This document shows, piece by piece, positions 29,546 through 36,850 of a stretch of 64,000 bases of DNA (position 1 is the first letter of the stretch; each line of letters begins with the position of its first letter). Made by a program: the position numbers and the translations under genes. The stretch lies in the NCBI RefSeq assembly GCF_907164905.1, contig NZ_CAJRAF010000001.1:62001-126000 (forward strand), written 5' to 3'. The notes under the pieces were generated by a model. It was not told the DNA's origin. It saw only the letters and a program-made list of their open reading frames with translations, and made no database searches. Origin of the DNA: Dyadobacter sp. CECT 9275 (GTDB taxonomy: Bacteria > Bacteroidota > Bacteroidia > Cytophagales > Spirosomataceae).

Positions 29546-29562
29546 ATTTGGCTCCTTGAACA

Positions 29563-31863
29563 ATGAAAAATCGATTCACCTGTAATATCATCACGCCCTT
29601 TGCGTTCTGTCTGATCAGCATGATGGCTGGTATGAACATCTCTCTGGCCCAAAGGCCTCAGTTAAGGGCTACCGTTATTTCCTATCAGCAGGTAAATCTG
29701 TCGTGGGACAGGCTTCCCGGAGGGCCTGACGTGCATGTTGTTGAACGGAAGGAGGATGGCTTAGGGCAAAATTTTGTTGCCATCAGCGGCAATTTGCCAG
29801 GAAGTACCTTTTCTTATGAAGATAAAACTGTACAGGAAAACCGGACATACGTTTACAGAGTTACCGTTTACTGTGACAAATCCTGCGGCGGCGAACTGAA
29901 TCAGGTGACGGTTAAAACACCTTTTGCACCACCCGCCGCACCCAGCAATCTGGATGCTTTTTACATTTCGGGTCGTGGAATGACGGTCACCTGGCAGGGG
30001 AATAATAGCGACGGGACTACTTTTGTGCTGGAACGGTCCGTAAATGGCGGCGGTTACAGTCTCTTGGCCAGGGTACCATACAGCAGATCGCTGAGCTACA
30101 ATGATAACGACACTTCGCCGGGTAATCAGTATTGTTACAGAGTAAAGGCACTTAATACCGGTGGCGAATCCGGTTATTCCAACGTCGGATGCGTCACCCT
30201 TACTCCAAATAAACCAACTGCCCCATCGGGACTTTCTGCTGCTGTTATGAACGCCGGTCAGATTAACTTGTCCTGGACTGACAATGCCGGAAATGAAACA
30301 GGGTATGAGATTGAACGTTCGCAGGACGGGATCGCCTTTTCCAAAATCGGCGATGCGGGTGTCAATGCAACGTCTTTTCAGGATACAGGCGTAATTCCCA
30401 AAACAAAATACTGGTACCGCGTAGTGGCCAAAAATGGCGGAGGCTTGTCGGAATACTCCAATATTGCGGACGCCACCACACCGGACATAGCCCCACAGGC
30501 TCCCCGAAACCTGGCAGCCGCGCCGGTATCCAACACCCAGATTAACCTGAGCTGGGCGGATATCTCAGGCCCCTACGGAAACGAAACAGGCTATGAACTG
30601 GAAAGATCGGCAGACGGTAATGTATTTAACAAAATCGCTGATCTGGCTGCGGATATCACTTCTTACGAAAATACTGGCCTCACTACTCTTACAAGATACT
30701 GGTACCGGCTGCGCGCCAAAAATGCACTGGGATATTCACCGTATTCTTACGCTGATGCTATTACCTTTGACGTGCCGCCGATTGCTCCTTCTAACCTCAC
30801 TGCGGTCACTGTTTCAAGCAGTCAGATTGATCTGGCCTGGACAGATAATTCTGCCAATGAAACCTCTTTTGAAATTGAAAGATCGGCTAACGGCACCGCT
30901 TTTGAAAAAATCGGAGAAACTGGTACAAATGGCACGAAGTATCAAAGCACCGGTCTGTTGCCCGCCACCCGGTACTGGTACAGGGTCAGGGCTAAAAACA
31001 GTGTTAATCCATCTTCGTATACTAATGTAGCAGACGCGACAACAAAGGACGTGGTTCCAAGCAAGCCGCGTTCATTCTCTGCCACAGCCGTTTCGTATCA
31101 GCAGATCGACCTGACCTGGGCGGATGTTTCAGGAAATGAAACGGGATTTGAGATCGAAATATCAAAGGATGGTTCCCAGTTTTCGAGGCTCACAACGACA
31201 CAGTCCAATGCAGAAAAGTATGAAAGTAAAGGCCTGTCGGAACTCACAACTTATTATTATCGGATCAGATCTTTGAATGCCATTGGTTATTCGGAATATT
31301 CGGATATCGCACAAGCAACCACGCCCAAAGCACCCATTCCCGATCAGCCAAAGAACCTGACGGCCACCCCGGTTGATTACGATCTGATCCGCCTCCAGTG
31401 GGCAGCGTTGTCGTCCAATGCCACAACCGTGATCATTGAACGTTCGCAAAAACCTGATGCCGATTTTGTCCAGATCGGCAGCCAGTCGGCCACGGTTACG
31501 GAATTTCCTGACCGCGAGATTCTGGATGTATTCGACTACTATTACCGGATCAAAGCGGCAAACAGCGCAGGTGCTTCACCTTACAGCGAGGTGGTAAAGG
31601 TACCTGCCAGTGCCATCATCACGGGAACTGAGCCTGCGGCTTCGAAAGCGCTCATTTATGTGTACAACAAGATGCTTCACCTGTCACCTCCCAATTCCTT
31701 TTCGGGGCAGATGCTTCTGTATAATACCAGAGGGGTTGCTGTAAAAACGGTTTCGTTGTCTGGAGAAATGCGTGTCGATCTGGCCACTGTATCAGCAGGG
31801 ATTTATATCGTCGTACTGGATGGCGGTAAAACCCGGATCAAACAAAAAGTGCTTGTCTATTAA
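29563..31863 (+). CDS. T9SS-exported protein with about seven tandem Fn3 domains
   Basis: A signal peptide (ending SLAQ, about residue 29) precedes about seven Fn3 units spanning residues 30-680. Each opens with a P-x-x-P-x-N/G-L segment, contains QI(N/D)L(S/T)W and NETGYEIERS-like strands, and ends with YWYRVRAKN-like strands. Units 3 to 6 are very alike, indicating recent tandem duplication. The C-terminal 70 residues (YNKMLHLSPPNSFSGQM ... SAGIYIVVLDGG ... KVLVY) fit a type A T9SS sorting domain. This is the one operon member with a clear surface-export tag. The spacing of 17 bp to the previous gene supports co-transcription. Confidence 0.82.
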   Translation: MKNRFTCNIITPFAFCLISMMAGMNISLAQRPQLRATVISYQQVNLSWDRLPGGPDVHVVERKEDGLGQNFVAISGNLPGSTFSYEDKTVQENRTYVYRVTVYCDKSCGGELNQVTVKTPFAPPAAPSNLDAFYISGRGMTVTWQGNNSDGTTFVLERSVNGGGYSLLARVPYSRSLSYNDNDTSPGNQYCYRVKALNTGGESGYSNVGCVTLTPNKPTAPSGLSAAVMNAGQINLSWTDNAGNETGYEIERSQDGIAFSKIGDAGVNATSFQDTGVIPKTKYWYRVVAKNGGGLSEYSNIADATTPDIAPQAPRNLAAAPVSNTQINLSWADISGPYGNETGYELERSADGNVFNKIADLAADITSYENTGLTTLTRYWYRLRAKNALGYSPYSYADAITFDVPPIAPSNLTAVTVSSSQIDLAWTDNSANETSFEIERSANGTAFEKIGETGTNGTKYQSTGLLPATRYWYRVRAKNSVNPSSYTNVADATTKDVVPSKPRSFSATAVSYQQIDLTWADVSGNETGFEIEISKDGSQFSRLTTTQSNAEKYESKGLSELTTYYYRIRSLNAIGYSEYSDIAQATTPKAPIPDQPKNLTATPVDYDLIRLQWAALSSNATTVIIERSQKPDADFVQIGSQSATVTEFPDREILDVFDYYYRIKAANSAGASPYSEVVKVPASAIITGTEPAASKALIYVYNKMLHLSPPNSFSGQMLLYNTRGVAVKTVSLSGEMRVDLATVSAGIYIVVLDGGKTRIKQKVLVY

Positions 31864-31870
31864 CCTTTTT

Positions 31871-32305
31871 ATGATGAAAAATAACCTGTACCTGATGGTA
31901 ATGCTTCTTCTGATTGCTTGCCAGCCGAAAAAAGTGGAGCCTGCCGATATTGGGCTGCTCTGGAAAGCCAGGACCGTTAAAGAAAATGGAGTTTTGGTTT
32001 ATACAGAGGGAAATCCGGCAAATGCCAGGCCGGGTTACGCGCGTTTGCGTCTCGATCTGACCCAAAAGGAACAGGTTGTTTTTTTCGACATCGACGGGCG
32101 CAGGCTGGTAGGGCAGTGGTCTCTCTCTACCGATAACAACCGCCTTATTCTGGAAAACTTAACTCCGCCACCCAGCGAATCGGCAGGGAACATTGAATTT
32201 TATATAACCGAAAAGCCTGCCCGCGACAAGCTGCTTCTAAAGCGCACCAACGAAAGCAGAAAGACGGGAAACACAGTGAACGAATACGAACTGGTACCCG
32301 AATAG
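31871..32305 (+). CDS. Small lipoprotein closing the giant-protein operon
   Basis: ATG 31871 or 31874 gives a short signal with lipobox LIAC (cleavage before Cys), so this is a lipid-anchored envelope protein of about 140 residues. A longer frame from 31772 overlaps the preceding gene and is rejected. The mature part is beta-rich and looks like a small lipocalin-like sandwich (VVFFDIDGRRLVGQWSLSTD, NRLILENL). No family was recognised. It starts 7 bp after the Fn3 gene and is surely in the same transcript. It could anchor or assist one of the large secreted proteins. Confidence 0.7.
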   Translation: MMKNNLYLMVMLLLIACQPKKVEPADIGLLWKARTVKENGVLVYTEGNPANARPGYARLRLDLTQKEQVVFFDIDGRRLVGQWSLSTDNNRLILENLTPPPSESAGNIEFYITEKPARDKLLLKRTNESRKTGNTVNEYELVPE

Positions 32306-32460
32306 CCCGGCGTTTTGAAAGTATTATCTTGTCTTGTCTGTACTTTTCAAAGGTTAAATAGTCCTATTTTTTATATTCCGCGTATTCAGAAGGAATAGGC
32401 CGGAGTATAGCTGATCCTGGAAACGAGCCTGTTTTATAATCACTCAATTCCAATTCATAT

Positions 32461-33060
32461 ATGAAATCCAAGATATTAATCCCGATTTGTATCTGTCTGC
32501 TCTTTGTTACCGGCTCCTTTACCAGTAAGCCTAAATGGAAGTCACTTTTTAATGGTAAGGACCTTACGGGCTGGAAAACGAGCGGAAAAGCCGTCTGGGA
32601 AGTGAAGGATGGCGTCATTACAGGAAAAGATGGCAGAGGGCATCTCTACGCGGAGCCGGTTTTGCGTAATCTTGAAATAAAAGGAGAGTTCAGGATCAGC
32701 AGCCAGGGAAAAAATGCCAATGGGGGACTTTATATCCGGGCAAATGCCCCGGCCGACGATCCCAACGGGTTTCCGTTAGGTTATGAAGCGCAGATTTGCA
32801 ACAGCCAGGATGCTTACACCGGCTGGTTATGGAAGCCCGGAACACCCACGGGCAAGGCCAGTGCCCTGCTCACCAAAGACGGGGAATGGTTCCCGATGCG
32901 GGTGGAGGCTATCGGAAATAATATCAGGATATGGGTGAAGGACCAGCTGGTCATGACGCACCAGGACGATGAGTATAAAGAGGGTCATTTTGCCTTGCAA
33001 TGCCACAACGCCGGTATGACTTTCGAGGCGCGGAATCTTTATTACAAAAAACTGGACTGA
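32461..33060 (+). CDS. Secreted DUF1080 protein, short form
   Basis: A signal peptide (about residues 1-21) precedes a single DUF1080 domain with WKSLFNGKDLTGWKT, NGGLYIRAN, GYEAQICNSQDAYTG and GHFALQCHNAGMTFEARNLYYKKL. At 199 residues it is a minimal version of the fold. It stands alone between the giant operon and an MpaB-like gene. DUF1080 proteins are annotated as 3-keto-disaccharide hydrolase-like; the substrate here is unknown. It diverges clearly from the three other DUF1080 proteins in the window, for example in its Gln-Ile-Cys-Asn substrate-loop segment, so paralogue specialisation is likely. Confidence 0.85.
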   Translation: MKSKILIPICICLLFVTGSFTSKPKWKSLFNGKDLTGWKTSGKAVWEVKDGVITGKDGRGHLYAEPVLRNLEIKGEFRISSQGKNANGGLYIRANAPADDPNGFPLGYEAQICNSQDAYTGWLWKPGTPTGKASALLTKDGEWFPMRVEAIGNNIRIWVKDQLVMTHQDDEYKEGHFALQCHNAGMTFEARNLYYKKLD

Positions 33061-33123
33061 TATACAGGTAGTAAAGGCGCTCACGAACATTTATCACTTC
33101 CTTTTTCAAACGAGGTAAAACAT

Positions 33124-33154
33124 TTGCTTTCAAAAGCATTTTTATTTTACTTTG
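33124..33154 (+). promoter_or_regulatory. Putative promoter TTG-N20-TTACTTTG
   Basis: TTG at 33124-33126 and TTACTTTG at 33147-33154 have ideal 20-nt spacing. The -7 element has one mismatch to TAnnTTTG. It lies about 65 bp before ATG 33222. Confidence 0.5.
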
Positions 33155-33221
33155 TATTTCAAAGTACTCTGTTATTGTGACAGCAGGAAATGAATACAAA
33201 GAGATAAAAGGAAAAATTGCT

Positions 33222-33995
33222 ATGAAATATTTTGTTGAAGAGGGCTCTGTGGTGAGAGAAATCTGGGGGAAAGCCGATACCATCCTGTTTATTTTCGCAG
33301 GTGCTTCCGCAGAATTTGCCTTGAACAAGGCTGTGGACTGGCTTTATTTTACGGGCAAACTTCCATCGGATCCGCTTGAGAGGTTATTTTCAACGGTTGA
33401 CTATGCCCGGCAGATCGTATTTTCGGAGTACCACGATGCCCTGCGTGCGATTGACGTGATTACTGCTATTCACCGAGGAGTGGAGGAAAAACGCGGGGCA
33501 CAGATTCCCGACAGCGCCTATCGTGACGTTCTGTTTATGCTCATTGATTATTCCGTCCGTTCTTTTGAAGTACTGGAGCGAAAACTCACAGGCACCGAAA
33601 AAGCAGAAATATTCGAAGTTTTTTATCAGGTAGGAGCCCGTATGGGAATCAGGGGTTTACCCGAAAATTATGAAAATTGGGAAATCATGCGGGCGGAGCA
33701 TCTGCACAAAAACCTTGTCGCAAGTACCTTCACTGCGGATTTGTTTCAACAATACCGGAAACATCTGGGTGTCTCAAGGTACCTGCTGTTGAAAGAAGTA
33801 CAGGCACTGGTGGTACCGCGGGAGGTAAGAAAAATGCTTAAGCTCGGGAGGATACCCTTTCTGCTGCCTGTGTTGGCTGGTTATAAACTCGCCCGGATTT
33901 TCAATGTGGCGGCAGGGTTTAGAAATATTATCTTACCAAAGGCTTACAAAACGAGGATACTGAATCTCGATTTGCAGCCGGCAGAGGCCTACTGA
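33222..33995 (+). CDS. MpaB-type (DUF2236) oxygenase-like protein
   Basis: The start is taken at ATG 33222, preceded by AGGAAAA; a GTG at 33177 would add 15 polar residues. The 257-residue helical protein follows the DUF2236/MpaB pattern: an early REIWGKADTILFIFAGASAEFALN segment within which the heme-region helix would sit, then DPLERLFSTVDY, AIDVITAIHRGVEE and FTADLFQQYRKHLG. Family members include latex-clearing-type and MpaB heme oxygenase-like proteins, but most are uncharacterised. The substrate is unknown. It is a single-gene unit facing a convergent TlpA-like gene. Confidence 0.65.
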   Translation: MKYFVEEGSVVREIWGKADTILFIFAGASAEFALNKAVDWLYFTGKLPSDPLERLFSTVDYARQIVFSEYHDALRAIDVITAIHRGVEEKRGAQIPDSAYRDVLFMLIDYSVRSFEVLERKLTGTEKAEIFEVFYQVGARMGIRGLPENYENWEIMRAEHLHKNLVASTFTADLFQQYRKHLGVSRYLLLKEVQALVVPREVRKMLKLGRIPFLLPVLAGYKLARIFNVAAGFRNIILPKAYKTRILNLDLQPAEAY

Positions 33996-34049
33996 CCTGC
34001 TTGTCACGTGCCCCATGCAGGTATTGAGCATTGGGTTAATGTGAGCCGC

Positions 34050-34066
34050 CCCGAAATTTCATCGGG
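34050..34066. terminator. Weak hairpin between convergent genes
   Basis: CCCGA-N7-TCGGG between the ends of the genes at 33995 and 34077. The stem is only 5-6 bp and there is no T-tract. Confidence 0.3.
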
Positions 34067-34076
34067 CTTAGTGAAC

Positions 34077-35162
34077 TCAATCTTTATAAATGGATCGGAG
34101 CTTTTCTGCTAATGCGTTACCTCTTAAATTCCTGGCGATAATGATACCTTGTGGGTCGATCAGGAAATTATCAGGAATGGCCTTTATCTGGTAACGTGCT
34201 GCTTCTGTACTATGCCATCCCCCGAGATCACTGACATTGAGCCAGCTCAGGCCATCCTTTTGGATTGCACTAATCCAGCTGGACTTGTTCGCATCAATGG
34301 AGAAGCCGTAAATCTGAAACCCCTTTTTGTGATACAGATTATATGTTTTTAAGGTGGATGGATTTTCCTGTCTGCATGGGCCACACCATGACGCCCAAAA
34401 TTCCAATAATACGTACTGCCCCTTTAATTCGGATAATTTGTGTTTTTTGCCAGCCTGATCCCGCCCTTCGATATCAGCAAAAGGTTGTCCGATCTGAGGA
34501 CCCGTTTGGCTGATGTAAGTACTTAAAACCACACCGTCTTTGGTTTTCTGTAGATGAGCCGGGAATCTGCTGAATACTTCTTTCAGGCTGTCGGCTGAAA
34601 AGTCATTGCTGAGATAGAAGAGTTCTTTTAGTGTGAAGTAGGTAGGTTTTTCTCTGTTGATAAATGCTTTGCGGTAATGAGTTGTCCAGCGGTCGATGTC
34701 GTTCATTTCACGAACGATCTGCCGCATTTGTAATGAATCGGCCTCACCGAGTGTCATGAATGTCTGAACAAGGCTATCTCTGGTTTGCTGATACTTTTTT
34801 TGGGCGTTTCTTGATTTTACCCAGTACATATTGATCTCCGATCCTTCAATCCCGGCATAATAAAAATCGGCGTAACTGCCCTTGATGGTGATACGCTTAT
34901 TTTCCAGATATACGATCAGGTACTTATTGTCAATTGTGTGAATCCGGCCTACAACGGGCTCCGTGACTTTCCCCCTGAAGGTTAGCTTGCCATCCCGTAT
35001 CCTGGTCGAATCAATGACTTTTTCCTGGTTCAGATCTACCAGTTCAAATTGCGTCCCATTCTTAAAACCGCTTAAATTCATTTGAATGATATAACCTTGC
35101 TGAGCCCTTAAGGCGGATGCTGACAGTAGGAAAGAAAGGATCAGGTTGCTGATGAAGTTCAT
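34077..35162 (-). CDS. DUF4369-TlpA thiol-disulfide oxidoreductase
   Basis: A signal peptide ending LRAQ precedes a DUF4369 beta domain (about residues 23-115: QGYIIQMNLSGFKNGTQFEL), a helical linker and a TlpA/AhpC-TSA thioredoxin domain. The active site WCGPC is near residue 259 in LLEFWASWCGPCRQENPS, followed by the cis-Pro segment IKAIPDNFLIDPQG. It is expected to be an anchored or periplasmic disulfide reductase. It starts 24 bp after the plug-like fragment and is the last gene of the BlaI-M56 operon, so its expression is probably controlled by the BlaI-type repressor. Length of 361 residues is normal for the family. Confidence 0.88.
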   Translation of the reverse strand: MNFISNLILSFLLSASALRAQQGYIIQMNLSGFKNGTQFELVDLNQEKVIDSTRIRDGKLTFRGKVTEPVVGRIHTIDNKYLIVYLENKRITIKGSYADFYYAGIEGSEINMYWVKSRNAQKKYQQTRDSLVQTFMTLGEADSLQMRQIVREMNDIDRWTTHYRKAFINREKPTYFTLKELFYLSNDFSADSLKEVFSRFPAHLQKTKDGVVLSTYISQTGPQIGQPFADIEGRDQAGKKHKLSELKGQYVLLEFWASWCGPCRQENPSTLKTYNLYHKKGFQIYGFSIDANKSSWISAIQKDGLSWLNVSDLGGWHSTEAARYQIKAIPDNFLIDPQGIIIARNLRGNALAEKLRSIYKD

Positions 35163-35186
35163 GTGATTTGAATGGTTACCGGATTG

Positions 35187-35441
35187 TTACTGATGGCTAT
35201 TTTTGGCTTCAACGAAGATGGCTCCGTTACGGGCCGCCTTGCCCCATTTACGAATGGCGTTCACATCGTTTGAGGTATATATACCCAGTACAGGCGGGGC
35301 GCTGAAAGTAAATTCCAACCGACCGTTTTTACTTAACAAATCTCTTATCTGCTCGTCGGGATATACCTTCCCATTGATTATGAAAATGCCTTTGAAGGCA
35401 GTTTCAGGCTGGTCCATTTGCGGGCCTTCCCTAAATTTCAC
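35187..35441 (-). CDS. Plug-like C-terminal fragment split from the M56 protein
   Basis: The 84-residue frame begins at GTG 35441, inside the end of the M56 gene, and lacks a signal peptide. Its sequence (GIFIINGKVYPDEQI ... AIRKWGKAARNGAIFVEAKN) matches the TonB-plug-like tail usually fused to Bacteroidota M56 proteins. It is in the +1 frame relative to the M56 gene. The shift happens at a 31-nt palindrome at 35453-35483; deleting that palindrome fuses both frames without a stop. It is best read as the tail of a broken gene, unless ribosomal frameshifting or coupled re-initiation produces it. Confidence 0.6.
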   Translation of the reverse strand: MKFREGPQMDQPETAFKGIFIINGKVYPDEQIRDLLSKNGRLEFTFSAPPVLGIYTSNDVNAIRKWGKAARNGAIFVEAKNSHQ

Positions 35442-36375
35442 AATGTTTGTTGTGGCACGGAATCAAAATTTGATTCCGTGCCATTGACATAATTGGTTCC
35501 CAGTTTATGAGCATATACGAAATCAGAATCAGCGGTGCTATTACGGCATATTTATATCGACTCCCGGAACCTAACCCGATATTCATCATACTGATGCGCC
35601 GTTTTATTTTGGATGAATAAAATGCGTTTGTCATATTGAACAGCGGCTTACCCGTTGCAAGGCTTAGCAGGCTGAGCTGATAGGCTTTTCTGTCCGCACC
35701 ACCACGAATTACCTGCTCGTCGGCAAGGAATTCCAAATTCAGTTTTACCTGATCTCTGTATACGTATACCAGCGGGTTAAACCAAAACAGGATGCGGGCA
35801 AGTTCTGTTAACAGTACGTCGATGCTATGTAACTGCCGACAATGACATAATTCATGAGTGAGGATATAGCGGTATTGTTCGGGATTCAGGGTTTGGCCGG
35901 ATATTACAATATACCGGAAGAAAGAGAATGGGGGTAACTCCTGGATCGGTTCGCAGTAAACCATTCCCTGCATGACGCTCCTTTTACTTTTACTCACTAT
36001 CCCGAGTATTTTTAAAACCTGAAACAGGAGTTTTATCAAAAGAAACGTGATTACCAGCAGATAGACAGCTGTCGCGACCATGGAAAGGTCCGTACTTTCA
36101 AGTCTGTTTGTAATGATTGTGCGGTCCGGATAGATGGAGGTTTCGAAAAATGTATAAAATCTGGTGACGGGCGCTTTTAAAATATGGCCTGGGTCGATTC
36201 CGGCAGGAACCAGGTTGGGACACAGAGGGAGTGTAAGGGCTAAAAGGAAGATACCCGCCAATAGAAAGCGGTTGAATACCAGAAACTTTTCTTTCCGCAG
36301 TAGCAGGTAATATGCCGCAAAGAGTACTGTGAAAATCACATTTGCTTTCCATAAAAAGCCCGGTAAAGCTGCCAT
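35431..36375 (-). CDS. BlaR1-like M56 membrane peptidase, C-terminally interrupted
   Basis: The start is placed at ATG 36375, one base after the BlaI stop (TAACATG) with GGAAG upstream. Four or more membrane helices are visible (residues about 5-20, 30-50, 100-125, and late). The gluzincin motif HELCH is at residues 174-178 and a downstream Glu lies in NLEFLADEQVIRGG. This family senses a ligand in the envelope and cleaves the BlaI partner. The frame ends at TAG 35431 soon after running through the 31-nt palindrome, losing the plug-like tail that lies in the next frame. The peptidase core is intact, so proteolysis may survive; sensing through the tail may not. Confidence 0.8.
   Translation of the reverse strand: MAALPGFLWKANVIFTVLFAAYYLLLRKEKFLVFNRFLLAGIFLLALTLPLCPNLVPAGIDPGHILKAPVTRFYTFFETSIYPDRTIITNRLESTDLSMVATAVYLLVITFLLIKLLFQVLKILGIVSKSKRSVMQGMVYCEPIQELPPFSFFRYIVISGQTLNPEQYRYILTHELCHCRQLHSIDVLLTELARILFWFNPLVYVYRDQVKLNLEFLADEQVIRGGADRKAYQLSLLSLATGKPLFNMTNAFYSSKIKRRISMMNIGLGSGSRYKYAVIAPLILISYMLINWEPIMSMARNQILIPCHNKHCEI
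35453..35483. repeat. 31-nt perfect palindrome inside the M56 gene
   Basis: Two 15-nt arms, TGGCACGGAATCAAA and its complement, surround a single central A. It lies inside coding sequence. Its length is 10 codons plus one base, which produces the frame change separating the M56 core from its plug-like tail. Confidence 0.85.
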
Positions 36376-36376
36376 G

Positions 36377-36742
36377 TTATTTCTTCCGTTTTTCAATCAT
36401 TTCCAATATCTCTTTCAATTCATCTGCTGTAACCTCTTCCTGTTCCGCGAAAAAACTAATGGCATTTTTAATAGAATTGCCAAACAGGCCCGCCAGAAGT
36501 GGTTTTACAAATCGCGTGGTATAATCCTTTTTTGTAATGGCCGGGGAATAGCGGTAGGTCGTCCCGAAATCTTCAATTTCCAAAAAACCTTTATCCGCCA
36601 GGCGCCTCATCATAGTGGATACCGTGTTGATGTGAAGTTTGGGTTCAGGAAGAGCTTCTCTTACATCTTTTACAAAAGCCTTGTTCAGGTTCCAGCAAAT
36701 CTGCATAATGCCTTCTTCTTTTTCGCTAAGTCTGTGTTTCAT
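36377..36742 (-). CDS. BlaI/MecI-family transcriptional repressor
   Basis: This 121-residue winged-helix protein has the family layout: LSEKEEGIMQICWNLNKAFVKDV, the recognition helix LHINTVSTMMRRLADKGFLE, and a helical dimerisation and cleavage region to the end (ADELKEILEMIEKR). It represses its own operon until the M56 peptidase cuts it. Two TACAATTGTA boxes lie 35-64 bp upstream of the start. A -7 element (TATGTTTG) ends only 4 bp before the ATG, so the message may be leaderless. The operon continues into the M56 gene, its plug-like tail and a TlpA-like gene. Confidence 0.9.
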   Translation of the reverse strand: MKHRLSEKEEGIMQICWNLNKAFVKDVREALPEPKLHINTVSTMMRRLADKGFLEIEDFGTTYRYSPAITKKDYTTRFVKPLLAGLFGNSIKNAISFFAEQEEVTADELKEILEMIEKRKK

Positions 36743-36746
36743 TTTA

Positions 36747-36754
36747 CAAACATA
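36747..36754 (-). promoter_or_regulatory. Putative -7 element (TATGTTTG) of the blaI operon
   Basis: CAAACATA on the plus strand reads TATGTTTG on the minus strand, matching TAnnTTTG. It is so near the ATG (36742) that transcription would start at or next to the start codon. Confidence 0.4.
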
Positions 36755-36773
36755 ACAGAATATTTCTGCTTGT

Positions 36774-36809
36774 AACTACAATTGTAATTTTTTAATTACA
36801 ATTGTAGTT
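36774..36809. promoter_or_regulatory. BlaI/MecI-type double operator
   Basis: Two exact TACAATTGTA boxes (36777-36786 and 36797-36806), 20 bp apart, sit in a perfect 16-bp inverted repeat with a TTTT centre. The TACAnnTGTA form is the known BlaI/MecI recognition pattern. It lies just upstream of the blaI-like start. Confidence 0.85.
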
Positions 36810-36850
36810 GTGTGGTTTCTTGAACCTTGTCAAGGTCTTAATTACCGATC

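Noticed and set aside
29930..31600. Tandem similarity as a DNA satellite or CRISPR-like array
   Set aside because: The periodicity is that of coding Fn3 domains of about 90 residues; there are no short identical repeats or spacers.
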